64,000 nt of DNA from QYOJ01 sp964642545 (GTDB lineage: Bacteria; Bacteroidota; Bacteroidia; Bacteroidales; FEN-979): positions 1-64,000 of the forward strand of contig CAZXQU010000001.1 in the NCBI GenBank assembly GCA_964642545.1. Reading direction: 5' to 3'. This document shows, in pieces, positions 1-8,169 of this stretch. Numbering within the stretch: the stretch's first letter is position 1; each line of letters starts with the position of its first letter. The notes beneath the pieces are model-generated. The model was not told the origin of the DNA. It saw nothing but the letters and a program-made list of their open reading frames with translations, and searched no databases. The position numbers and the translations under genes are program-made.

Positions 1-463
1 AGTCAGTTCTGGCCTCGATCATCTTATTCATCATCTGGGTCCTGTCTCCTCTGTTGACTCTGTCCGGACTGCTCCCTCTGTCGCCTTGCATACCTCTTCC
101 CGGCCTCTCCCCCATCTCGGGACGCATCGGACGGTTTGCCATCAGTTCATCGAGTTTGGTGATCTGCTCTTCCGTTAGGATCTTCTTTATTTCAGACTGA
201 TGTTTTTCCCGAAAACCGGTCATCATCTCCTGTTTCTGCTCACGAGTGATCGATTCATCCTGCATGATCGGTTTCATCTCCTCCCTGAAACCCGCCATGA
301 GGGTTTGAAGCTGTTGTTCCTGCTGATCCGATAGGTTCAACTCCTTTTTTAGTTGTTCTGCCCTTTTGTCGGCGTCAAACGACCTCACAGGCTTTTGTGC
401 AAATACCAGGGTAATCACACCTAGTGCCATCACCACTGTCATTATGATTGCAAGTTTCTTCAT
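1..463 (-). CDS. Spy/CpxP-like secreted heptad-rich protein, partial
   Basis: The frame opens with ATG at 463 and runs off the left edge after 154 codons, so the C-terminus is missing. Residues 1-23 form a signal peptide ending VFAQ. The mature part is charged and helical: LKKELNLSDQQEQQLQ is followed by a second block ILTEEQITKLDEL. These match the LTxxQ-type repeats of the periplasmic Spy/CpxP fold. After about residue 110 it turns into a low-complexity tail rich in R, G, M and P. In this family the role is usually envelope-stress chaperone or metal-stress response; here that is inference. It is divergent from the sensor kinase gene to its right. Confidence 0.75.
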   Translation of the reverse strand, partial: MKKLAIIMTVVMALGVITLVFAQKPVRSFDADKRAEQLKKELNLSDQQEQQLQTLMAGFREEMKPIMQDESITREQKQEMMTGFREKHQSEIKKILTEEQITKLDELMANRPMRPEMGERPGRGMQGDRGSSPDRVNRGDRTQMMNKMIEARTD

Positions 464-507
464 GATTCTTTTTTTTAGGTTTAATAATAAATTCGGGTCA
501 AAACTAC

Positions 508-663
508 ATGCGGAATATGCCTGTAGCAACTTTTTTCAACGAATACCTCTGGAATAATCTTGAACGTCATCTATTTGTCAACTTAGCCTTGCAGAGCCCA
601 CTCCTTGAAAAATACTTGCCGATCATTGAAGCCATCCATAAGTTTGTCGAAAATTGGCGCTGA
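508..663 (+). CDS. possible 51-residue small ORF
   Basis: An ATG at 508 (with a second in frame at 517) opens 51 codons ending in TGA at 661-663, just before the kinase gene. The product would contain an aromatic and leucine-rich amphipathic stretch (FFNEYLWNNLERHLF) followed by a second helix-like segment. No family is recognised and no TAnnTTTG element is evident upstream. It could be a chance ORF in the divergent gap or a small leader peptide of the kinase operon. Reported only because it fills most of the gap between the two flanking genes. Confidence 0.25.
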   Translation: MRNMPVATFFNEYLWNNLERHLFVNLALQSPLLEKYLPIIEAIHKFVENWR

Positions 664-704
664 ATCAGCTTATGATCCTCTATCTTTGGAAGGAATTTCA
701 CGCT

Positions 705-1817
705 ATGCATAGAATTAAAAATTTTCGAACACCATTTATCCATATCCTTGGATGGATCATTTACCTGTTTTTATTAACATGGTTATTATCGGATTTCAGG
801 ACCATTGAAGAGGCGTTTACAAGAAGCTTATATATTGTGATCATCCAATGTATTATCTTTTATATAAACTATTTTCTACTCCTGCCAAAGTTGCTGGAAC
901 AACGCCAATACCTTCTCTATTTTGTTAGTATTGCAGTTGTTATACTTGTTGCGCTGACTATCTTATATTATATTGACAGATACCTCTTCCCTCTTGAAAT
1001 CAGATCTATGATAAAACGCGGTTTCCCGGGAGATTTTCCGGAAGAGATGCGGCAACGAGAGATGATGGGAATGGCCCGACGGGAAGGACTACGGGGAGCA
1101 GGGATGGCACAAAAAGCAATGATTTTCAATGGATTTCATATTCTTTTTGTTCTTTTCATCAGTACCATCTACCGGAACCTGGTGGTTGGAAGAAAACGTG
1201 ACCGGGAAGCACTTCAGTTGAAGAACCAGATACTTGAGGCCGAATCCAAGATGCTGAAATGGCAGGTCAACCCCCATTTTCTATTCAACACCCTGAATAA
1301 CATCTATTCGATGTCGCAGCTAAAACTGGACAAAACGCCGGATGCCATTCACCGCCTTTCCAACATGCTCCGGTATGTTCTATATGACTGCAACGAAAAA
1401 GATGTCCCCCTGGAACAGGAGATCAGTTACCTCAGAAGTTATATCGAATTGCAGTTGTTGAAGGATAATAACATGCATAATGTAACCTATGATTTTGAAA
1501 AGGCAAATCAAAAACTGAGGGTTGCACCGCTCCTCTTCATCGCATTTGTTGAGAATAGCTTCAAGCACACCAACTTTGAGGACACCGATCAATCCTGGAT
1601 CAGAATCACGTTGAATACAGATGGCAACCGAATCATTTTCCGGTGCGAAAACTCGTTGCCTGACAGCCTGCTTGCAAAAGATACGACTCCGGGAATCGGG
1701 TTGGAGAATGTTAAACGTCGGTTGGAACTTCTTTATCCCGAAAGGCATCAACTGGTCATTGAAGAAGAAAAAGAGATCTATTCAGTCACACTCATTCTGG
1801 AAACTGATGAAGATTAA
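705..1817 (+). CDS. LytS/YesM-type membrane sensor histidine kinase
   Basis: Membrane histidine kinase of the His_kinase (PF06580) family, which phosphorylates a LytTR response regulator. The first half holds about four hydrophobic segments (IHILGWIIYLFLLTWLL, then two more, then one starting FNGFHILFVLF). The catalytic half has the phospho-acceptor motif VNPHFLFN with His at about residue 191, the N-box FVENSFKH and the glycine box GIGLENVKRR. ATG 705 is preferred over TTG 654 or ATG 672, because a purine-rich GGAAGGAA lies about ten bases before it and family members start just before the first membrane segment. It overlaps the response regulator start by 11 bases, so the two are translationally coupled. 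Confidence 0.92.
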   Translation: MHRIKNFRTPFIHILGWIIYLFLLTWLLSDFRTIEEAFTRSLYIVIIQCIIFYINYFLLLPKLLEQRQYLLYFVSIAVVILVALTILYYIDRYLFPLEIRSMIKRGFPGDFPEEMRQREMMGMARREGLRGAGMAQKAMIFNGFHILFVLFISTIYRNLVVGRKRDREALQLKNQILEAESKMLKWQVNPHFLFNTLNNIYSMSQLKLDKTPDAIHRLSNMLRYVLYDCNEKDVPLEQEISYLRSYIELQLLKDNNMHNVTYDFEKANQKLRVAPLLFIAFVENSFKHTNFEDTDQSWIRITLNTDGNRIIFRCENSLPDSLLAKDTTPGIGLENVKRRLELLYPERHQLVIEEEKEIYSVTLILETDED

Positions 1818-2526
1818 TTGCCTGATCGTCGACGATGAACAGTATGCCCGGAAACTCTTGTCGGGGTATATTGAGAAGATCCCTCATCTTCATCTTTCGG
1901 GGGAGGCAAAAAATGCCATGGAAGCGATGCAGCTCCTTCAAGAGTCTCATGTTGACCTGATGTTCCTTGATATCCAGATGCCTGATCTTACCGGACTCGA
2001 ACTGATGAAGAGCCTCCATGCCAGGCCTGTCGTCATATTTACCACCGCATATAAGGAGTACGCCATTGACGGGTACCAGCTAGACGTTATCGACTATATG
2101 CTGAAACCCATCTCCTTTGAGCGATTTGTCCAGGGAGTAAATAAAGCAGCTGAGATGATCCGCCTGAAATCCCTGAAACTGGAACCCGACACATCTCCCC
2201 CATCGAATGTAAACAAGGAACCGAAATTCATCACACTCAAAGCAGATTACAAGATCTACAAAGTAAAACTGGATGAAATCCTTTATATTGAAGGTTTAAA
2301 GGAGTATGTCACCTATTACACCACGCAGCGAAAATTCGTTGTTCTTGAATCACTTCACAAACTTGAACAATCGCTCCCTTCGCAATTCCTTCGGGTGCAT
2401 AAATCCTATATTGTCAACACCAACCACATCATTGCCCTCAATGGCAACCAGATCGAACTGGAAAAAACCCGTATCCCTATCGGCAAAACGTACGTTGACC
2501 AAGTGAAGGGAAAGCTGTTCGGATGA
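1807..2526 (+). CDS. LytTR-family response regulator
   Basis: Response regulator of 239 residues, the normal length for AlgR/LytR types. The receiver domain (about 1-120) shows the acidic pair D9/D10, the phospho-acceptor D55 in FLDIQMP, the conserved Thr in TTAYKEYA and Lys in MLKPI. The LytTR DNA-binding domain (about 135-237) contains YIEGLKEYVTYYT and FLRVHKSYIVN. The start ATG at 1807 sits inside the end of the kinase gene, and the LIVDDE motif begins six residues later as expected. With the kinase it forms a two-component pair. Its targets are not evident from the sequence. Confidence 0.95.
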   Translation: MKINCLIVDDEQYARKLLSGYIEKIPHLHLSGEAKNAMEAMQLLQESHVDLMFLDIQMPDLTGLELMKSLHARPVVIFTTAYKEYAIDGYQLDVIDYMLKPISFERFVQGVNKAAEMIRLKSLKLEPDTSPPSNVNKEPKFITLKADYKIYKVKLDEILYIEGLKEYVTYYTTQRKFVVLESLHKLEQSLPSQFLRVHKSYIVNTNHIIALNGNQIELEKTRIPIGKTYVDQVKGKLFG

Positions 2527-2548
2527 AACCTGCCTACTGCCAAACTAT

Positions 2549-2935
2549 TTACAGTAGTCCCGCACTTTTTAGAATCTCTAATAGTTTTGGTTGAGTTTTA
2601 GAATAATCCACCAGTACGGCAAGGATCTTCTGATCCTGCTTCTTCAGTGGTGCCAATGACAACTTGCGGTCCCAGAAGGCAAAGCCGAATACGCTGATCA
2701 TCATAGTTGTGAAAATGCCGATGATAGCCCAGAGAAAATTGAAGAGCTGGTCGAAGTGTTTGTCTATCGCTTCGAAACGGGTATTCATTTCCGATTGCAA
2801 TGATTCAACCTTTTGCTCTGTCCGGATGATCCGGTCGCGGTCGTCAAGGGTAAAAGGAATCTCTTTTACTTCTGCTTTCACCAAAACAGGAAGAAGCAAC
2901 ACAACAAATATGAATAATTTTTGAATTGTTTTCAT
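2549..2935 (-). CDS. small membrane protein with coiled coil, unknown function
   Basis: No family recognised with confidence. The 128-residue product has an N-terminal signal peptide (through about residue 21, VLVKA), a charged heptad-like stretch (RDRIIRTEQKVESLQSEM, about 32-60) likely to be a coiled coil, one membrane segment (FLWAIIGIFTTMMISVFGF) and a cytosolic or periplasmic tail with a predicted helix. A good minus-strand TAnnTTTG element lies 45 bases upstream at 2980-2987. It is convergent with the response regulator. The layout resembles small single-span coiled-coil proteins that scaffold membrane complexes, but no role can be assigned. Confidence 0.75.
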   Translation of the reverse strand: MKTIQKLFIFVVLLLPVLVKAEVKEIPFTLDDRDRIIRTEQKVESLQSEMNTRFEAIDKHFDQLFNFLWAIIGIFTTMMISVFGFAFWDRKLSLAPLKKQDQKILAVLVDYSKTQPKLLEILKSAGLL

Positions 2936-2979
2936 TTCAATTACGGATTAAAGTTCATCCCTTAATCCGGTTTATGATA

Positions 2980-2987
2980 CAAAGGTA
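2980..2987 (-). promoter_or_regulatory. -7 promoter element of the 2935 gene
   Basis: Reads TACCTTTG on the minus strand, an exact match to the Bacteroidota sigma-ABfr -7 consensus TAnnTTTG, 45 bases before the gene start. Confidence 0.6.
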
Positions 2988-3023
2988 ATACAGTTTCGGT
3001 GGAAAGTTTTCAACAATAATTAA

Positions 3024-3031
3024 TAACTTTG
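3024..3031 (+). promoter_or_regulatory. -7 promoter element of the 3054 gene
   Basis: TAACTTTG, matching TAnnTTTG, 22 bases before the ATG of the T9SS cargo gene. Confidence 0.6.
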
Positions 3032-3053
3032 ACTATTCCAAACCCCACTCCCT

Positions 3054-5117
3054 ATGAAAACCAAATCCATCCTTGCAGCATCTCTGATGATGATTCTGCT
3101 TTCGACCAGTGCTTTCTCCCAATGGAGCACAAGCTCACTGGTGAACAACCAAGTCACATTTATGCCGAGTGACCAAACCCAGTGTTATGTGGCCACCCAT
3201 CCAAACGGAAATACGTTTATCAGTTGGTTCTCTTCGGAGGCGGGAGGCAATTACTATCCCCGCATCCAGCTTTTCGACATAGAGGGCAACCAACAGTGGG
3301 CCAACGACGGACTGCTGGTGAGCAACCATCCCTCTATGACCTGGATTACCGACTACGATATGACAGTCTCTTCTGATGGCGGATGCATTATTGCTTTCCA
3401 GGATATCCGGACTGGGAGCAACGATGCCTTCATTTATAAAATATCACCCTCCGGTGAGTTCCTCTGGGGCGACAACGGGATCCAACTCTCCAATGATACC
3501 GATTTTGATGCTAACCCAAAGTTACTGGCAACAGATGATGGAGGAGCTTATGTTGCCTGGCCGAAGGCGGTTGACAACGGCGACAGCAAAGTAATCGTTC
3601 AACGCATCACGGCATCCGGGCAGAAAGCTTGGACATTTGACATGGTGCTCGGGGAAACGGGATTCGATTACGCCTGGCCACAAATTGTCAGCGACGGATC
3701 GGGCGGCATCATAATAACTTTATATAAGGAGTGGGGCCCATACTGGGCGCCCAACCGGAACATCCTTGCACAGCGGTTTGATGAGGATGGCAATGCCATC
3801 TGGCCTTCCTATGCACTTTTATTTACAGGCGGAATCATCCAGAGCTATGTCCACCAGCAGGCAGTGGCCGACGGAGCAGGTGGAGCCTGGGTTTGCTGGT
3901 TCTACGAACAGACCAGCAGCCACCTGAGCACCTTCGTTCAGCACGTGGATGAGAATGCAATGGTGGCTTTCTCGCTTGGAGGCTTTGAAGCTACTACCAA
4001 TATGGCCACACTGAGCCTTGAACCGGCCATGTGTGCCAATGAATCAACCCAGGATGTATTTCTTTGCTGGAGGGAAACAAATATTGCCCAAAGCCAGTTC
4101 GGGTTGTTCGGCCAGCGGATCGACCTCGCCGGAAGCCGCCTGTGGGGGAACAACGGAAAGCAGTTCGTACCTGTCGGCTCTCAGAATCCCATCCTGATCA
4201 ACCTCTCCCCTCTAGGATCGGGCGGGGTGGTCTCTTATATCTATGATGCCGCTACCGGCATGAACGGCGCTGTCAGATCCATCCGGTTTGACGATGCCGG
4301 AAGCCAGGTATGGGCAACCAGCCCTGTCGATGTCTCTTCTGTTGCAAGCCCCAAAGGAAAACTGGATGCCGGTCACTTCCTGAGCGGACAAATGGTGGTT
4401 GCCTGGTCAGACGACCGGAATGGAAACAGCGACATTTTTGCTCAGAATGTTACCGAAGAGGGAACACTCGGACCACTCTCTTATGAAATTACCGTTACCC
4501 CTGATACGCTGTTCTTCCTGGATCAGGACTCTATCATAAACGGAATCCCTTTTACCATCACAAATACCGGGGGTAATCCTGTTGATATCCTTTACATCCA
4601 GCCCGAGGGAATCCCAGCCGGTGGCCCCTACGTGTTCTGGTTTATAGAGCCTTCCATCCCCTCCTATCCCATCACACTCAATCCCGGGGAACATCTTACA
4701 GAAACAGTTCGCTGGGTTGTTTCTGATGCATATCCCGGCACCATCGTTTATGATACACTTGAGATACATACAACCGCCGGTGATTTCAACCTGATTATTG
4801 CTGCCGATTCCATCTATATCATTTTGGAACAGATTGAAATGAATTCTACCGACCTGAAGCTGTTCCCAAATCCTTTCTCCTGCCAGGTTACCGTCACGTT
4901 CAATCTACCTGAAACGGGTTCACTCTCAGTGGAGATCCTGAACACGTTATCGGAACCGGTTACCCACCTCTGCAACAAGCATGCCGAAAAAGGGGCATAC
5001 CGGTTCACCTGGGATGGAAGCGACAAAGCCGGAATCTCACAACCGGCCGGACTCTATTTTGTCATCATCCGTTCATCTGCTGAAACGGTTATCAGAAAAA
5101 TAGTTAAAGCGAACTGA
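3054..5117 (+). CDS. secreted T9SS cargo protein with beta-propeller-like repeats
   Basis: A 687-residue exported protein. Residues 1-22 are a signal peptide ending SAFSQ. Residues about 25-470 repeat a blade-like pattern (ISWFSSEAGGNY, AFQDIRTGSNDAF, AWPKAVDNGDSKV, VAWSDDRNGNSDIFAQ), suggesting a beta-propeller. A beta-sandwich (about 480-590) follows. The last 80 residues form a sorting domain with the LFPNPF motif and a FlgD-Ig-like strand order ending in AGLYFVIIRSS, expected to direct export by type IX secretion and attachment to the cell surface. The following kinase gene begins 19 bases downstream. Substrate or partner is unknown. Confidence 0.88.
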   Translation: MKTKSILAASLMMILLSTSAFSQWSTSSLVNNQVTFMPSDQTQCYVATHPNGNTFISWFSSEAGGNYYPRIQLFDIEGNQQWANDGLLVSNHPSMTWITDYDMTVSSDGGCIIAFQDIRTGSNDAFIYKISPSGEFLWGDNGIQLSNDTDFDANPKLLATDDGGAYVAWPKAVDNGDSKVIVQRITASGQKAWTFDMVLGETGFDYAWPQIVSDGSGGIIITLYKEWGPYWAPNRNILAQRFDEDGNAIWPSYALLFTGGIIQSYVHQQAVADGAGGAWVCWFYEQTSSHLSTFVQHVDENAMVAFSLGGFEATTNMATLSLEPAMCANESTQDVFLCWRETNIAQSQFGLFGQRIDLAGSRLWGNNGKQFVPVGSQNPILINLSPLGSGGVVSYIYDAATGMNGAVRSIRFDDAGSQVWATSPVDVSSVASPKGKLDAGHFLSGQMVVAWSDDRNGNSDIFAQNVTEEGTLGPLSYEITVTPDTLFFLDQDSIINGIPFTITNTGGNPVDILYIQPEGIPAGGPYVFWFIEPSIPSYPITLNPGEHLTETVRWVVSDAYPGTIVYDTLEIHTTAGDFNLIIAADSIYIILEQIEMNSTDLKLFPNPFSCQVTVTFNLPETGSLSVEILNTLSEPVTHLCNKHAEKGAYRFTWDGSDKAGISQPAGLYFVIIRSSAETVIRKIVKAN

Positions 5118-5136
5118 CACACTAACCTGCCTCTCC

Positions 5137-7278
5137 ATGAAGTACATCCTAAAAACCACTCTCCTGGGTATCCTCATAACCATCCTCTCTTGTTCAGCAA
5201 AGGCACAGGATCAGACGCAGGATAGTATTTTAACCCTCATTACAGATCACCTCAACGAAGATTCAGTCAGGGCAAAACTCCTCCTGGATTATGCAAAGAG
5301 CTGGTTCCCGGCGGAGATCGACTCGGTAGTAAAGTATAATAACCTCGGCCTTGAACTTTCAGAACGCCTCCAGTTCAAAACCGGGATGATGCGCGGCCTC
5401 AATGGGAAAGCACTGAAATTATGGATGGAAGACAGGTATACTGAGGCGATTATACCCTACCAGAAGGCGCTCGGTTACGCCAGGGAAATAAATGACCTGA
5501 ATTACCTGGTAACCATCTCAAACAACATTGGCGTACTTTATGGCAATCAAGGACTGTTGGATAGCGCCAAACACTATCAGATCCTTTCACTTGAATATGC
5601 CAAGGAACTAGGAAATCCAGAAAAGATTGCGAAAACGTTGTCTGATCTTTCTTCTATCGCCGGTTACCAGGGCGATTTTGTCGAAGCAATACAGAACCTT
5701 CTGGAAGCAAGAAGAATCTGTGAAGAGAACCAACTTCTTTCGGAACTTACGACAACATACTTACGTCTAGGTATTCAGTATAGTTATATCAGGGATTTTA
5801 ATAAATCAAGGGAAGCATACTTTAAAACTGAGGAGTTGAATGATTCGCTTAAGAGCCAGCGAATTCAGCTTAGCCTGTTGAATAACCTGGGATACCTTTA
5901 TTACGATGTAAAAAAAGATTACGACTCCGCGCGAATGTTTATGTTCCAGGCTAAATCTCTCGCCGAAGAGCAGAACAATTCCTCCTCAGTGCTCACAATT
6001 AATCTGAACATCGGGAATACTTTTATGGAAGAAAAAAACTATCCGGAAGCCCTGAAGTATTACCTGCTGGTTTATCAGTCGCCACTTATCGATAACTTCA
6101 CCATTGAGAAGACAGCCTTGTTTGTCAATCTTGGAACTATATATTTCAGAATGGGGAATCATAGAAAAGCTGAATCATTTTCCCTGAAGGGATTGGAGAT
6201 GGCTAGAATGAATCACATCCTACGGTTCGAAATGAATGCCTGTGAAACGATGGCAAACATCCAGGAAAAACGAGGTAACTGTATGGCTGCAACCTACTAT
6301 TACCAACAGGCTAATATGCTTCGTGACAGTCTCTACAGTGAACAATTGACGGATCGCATTGCAGAAGCAGAATTTTCGCATAGGCTGGAGATAAAAGATG
6401 CGGAAAACCGACTCCTGCAAAAGGAAAACGAAATTAAGCAGGAGGTCATCACCCGGCAATGGATGTTAGTGGCGGGGATAACTACAACCCTACTACTGAT
6501 CATCATCCTGCTTTTCGTCATCCTCCGAAGCCGGAATCGACAAAAAGCATTAAACAAGCAGCTGGATATACAAAATATTCAACTGAAGGAGGTGAACCAG
6601 ACAAAAGATAAGTTTTTCTCTATCATTGCTCATGACTTGAAGAGTCCCTTCAACGGCCTGCTTGGTTTGCTGAATGAACTGGATCAGAGTTACGAAGAGA
6701 TAGACGAGGAGACGCGGCGGAGAATCATTCACAACCTCCGAAAAAGCGCTCAGAACACCTACGGACTGATCCTCAACCTGCTGGAATGGACACAAACCCA
6801 GCGGGAAACACTTACAACCCACCCCGAAAAGATCGTATTACACGAACTGGTTGATGATGTGTTCGAAACCATGATGACCCGTGCCGATATGAAATCGCAT
6901 ACACTGCTCAACCAAACCGATCCACAGGTCCATCTGATGGCCGATGCCCAGATGCTTCGTTCATTGTTCCAGAACCTGATCAACAATGCCATTAAGTTCA
7001 CGCCGAAAGGAGGGACGATCACAGTATCCTCCGAAATCAACGAGGATACACTGGAGATTTGTGTTTCTGACACCGGTATCGGCATCCCGGAAAACGAGAT
7101 TCAGAACCTTTTCAAGATAGACAAATCCTTTAAGCGCAATGGTACCGACAAAGAAGCAGGTACCGGATTAGGGCTGATTCTCTGCAAAGAGTATATCGAA
7201 ATCCTGAATGGGACCATATCAGTGGCAAGTATTGAGGGAGAAGGAAGTAAATTTTGTATGATTTTGCCGAAGAATTGA
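5137..7278 (+). CDS. TPR-repeat sensor histidine kinase
   Basis: A 713-residue hybrid of a periplasmic tetratricopeptide sensor and a cytosolic kinase. The order is: signal peptide (1-23), about seven TPR units (roughly 60-400, for example YPEALKYYLLVYQ), a coiled coil, one membrane segment (about 445-467, VAGITTTLLLIIILLFVIL), then HisKA with FSIIAHDLKSPF (His about residue 499) and HATPase_c with NLINNAIKFTPKGG, DTGIGIP and GTGLGL. No receiver domain or response regulator gene is adjacent, so the partner is elsewhere. It directly follows the T9SS cargo gene and abuts the convergent cupin gene: its TGA ends at 7278 and the cupin stop begins at 7279. Confidence 0.93.
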   Translation: MKYILKTTLLGILITILSCSAKAQDQTQDSILTLITDHLNEDSVRAKLLLDYAKSWFPAEIDSVVKYNNLGLELSERLQFKTGMMRGLNGKALKLWMEDRYTEAIIPYQKALGYAREINDLNYLVTISNNIGVLYGNQGLLDSAKHYQILSLEYAKELGNPEKIAKTLSDLSSIAGYQGDFVEAIQNLLEARRICEENQLLSELTTTYLRLGIQYSYIRDFNKSREAYFKTEELNDSLKSQRIQLSLLNNLGYLYYDVKKDYDSARMFMFQAKSLAEEQNNSSSVLTINLNIGNTFMEEKNYPEALKYYLLVYQSPLIDNFTIEKTALFVNLGTIYFRMGNHRKAESFSLKGLEMARMNHILRFEMNACETMANIQEKRGNCMAATYYYQQANMLRDSLYSEQLTDRIAEAEFSHRLEIKDAENRLLQKENEIKQEVITRQWMLVAGITTTLLLIIILLFVILRSRNRQKALNKQLDIQNIQLKEVNQTKDKFFSIIAHDLKSPFNGLLGLLNELDQSYEEIDEETRRRIIHNLRKSAQNTYGLILNLLEWTQTQRETLTTHPEKIVLHELVDDVFETMMTRADMKSHTLLNQTDPQVHLMADAQMLRSLFQNLINNAIKFTPKGGTITVSSEINEDTLEICVSDTGIGIPENEIQNLFKIDKSFKRNGTDKEAGTGLGLILCKEYIEILNGTISVASIEGEGSKFCMILPKN

Positions 7279-7644
7279 TCAGATCCTCTCCAGTGAATCA
7301 GCCTCCAGGGTCCGTTCATTCTTCAGGTCACCCGTATTCACATTGCCCGCGGTAACAAACATCATCAATTCCACCTCCTCCTTCGCAATTGGTCTGTGCA
7401 GGGTCCCTTTCGGAACAATTAAAAATTCACCTTCATTAAGATCGACTTTTTTTTCCTTAAATTCCAGGATCAATGAACCTTTGATCACCAGAAACATCTC
7501 ATCTTCATGGTCGTGTTTATGAAATGGGAACTCGCCCTGAACCTTGACCAGTCGAATTTGCTGACCATTTAGCTCGCCAGCAATCCGTGGATGCCAGTGA
7601 TCTTGGATCAGCTTAAGTTTTTCGGAAATGTTGATTTTTTTCAT
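7279..7644 (-). CDS. small cupin-fold protein
   Basis: A 121-residue single cupin domain. Cupin motif 1 reads FPFHKHDHEDEMFLVIKG, with the metal-binding His pair and Glu; motif 2 reads EGEFLIVPKGTLHRP. Such proteins bind a metal and small ligands, but the substrate is not evident. The start at 7644 (MKKINISEK) is chosen over 7680, because the upstream codons overlap the previous gene's end and look non-coding. It lies 19 bases after the stop of the 4-TM membrane protein gene and probably shares its promoter at 8070-8077. Confidence 0.88.
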   Translation of the reverse strand: MKKINISEKLKLIQDHWHPRIAGELNGQQIRLVKVQGEFPFHKHDHEDEMFLVIKGSLILEFKEKKVDLNEGEFLIVPKGTLHRPIAKEEVELMMFVTAGNVNTGDLKNERTLEADSLERI

Positions 7645-7663
7645 CCTACTAAAATACAATCTT

Positions 7664-8044
7664 CTACCTGAATGCCACAATCAACGCCCCGGTGATGTAG
7701 GCAATAATCCAGTAGAAATAGGCTATTTTGGACCATCTCGTGAACCTTTTCGGTATAGAGGCATTGATCCCATTTTGCTTAACAAAACGATACGAGAAAA
7801 TGGTGTCGATGACCATACCCGTGAGGGAAGAATATCCAATGAATCCATGAAGCGTTATCGGCCCCTCTTCCGTGCCAAGGATCATGCAGATGGTAGCCGC
7901 AATATCAACTATTACACCAATGGTCAGGAACGTTAACACATTCCACGACATCACTTTTTTTCGGCTTTGAATGACAATGGCAATGGTATACGAGATCAGG
8001 GCAAGGTTGACAATTGAGATGCCGGCAATCAGGACAGGTTTCAT
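7664..8044 (-). CDS. four-helix membrane protein, HsmA/TIGR03987-like
   Basis: A 126-residue protein with four hydrophobic segments (about 4-26, 36-58, 68-85, 104-124) and short loops. The loop GTEEGPITLHGFIGYSSL, with its His-Gly, resembles the TIGR03987/HsmA family of small inner-membrane proteins; that is a tentative resemblance by eye. Its -7 element (8070-8077) lies 26 bases upstream, and the cupin gene follows after 19 bases. No catalytic residues are recognisable. Confidence 0.75.
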   Translation of the reverse strand: MKPVLIAGISIVNLALISYTIAIVIQSRKKVMSWNVLTFLTIGVIVDIAATICMILGTEEGPITLHGFIGYSSLTGMVIDTIFSYRFVKQNGINASIPKRFTRWSKIAYFYWIIAYITGALIVAFR

Positions 8045-8069
8045 CGTTTCCGGTGTTTTGTGAGGATGG

Positions 8070-8077
8070 CAAAGATA
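8070..8077 (-). promoter_or_regulatory. -7 promoter element of the 8044-7279 operon
   Basis: TATCTTTG on the minus strand, exact TAnnTTTG, 26 bases before the membrane protein start. Confidence 0.6.
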
Positions 8078-8137
8078 GAAATATTAAATTGTGAATTAAT
8101 TAACATGCAGAAATATAGATGTTTACATTTATATTTG

Positions 8138-8145
8138 TATCTTTG
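8138..8145 (+). promoter_or_regulatory. -7 promoter element of the 8170 gene
   Basis: TATCTTTG, exact TAnnTTTG. It lies 24 bases before the TTG start at 8170, and supports that start because no ATG is available nearby. Confidence 0.6.
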
Positions 8146-8169
8146 ACTTAAGAAACCAACTCATCTGAC

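Noticed and set aside
654..704. Upstream TTG start for the LytS-type kinase
   Set aside because: It adds seventeen residues not typical of the family, and no purine-rich site precedes it, unlike ATG 705.
2534..2557. Hairpin ctactg/cagtag between convergent genes as a terminator
   Set aside because: The stem has only six pairs, a long loop and no T run, and it overlaps the stop of the minus-strand gene.
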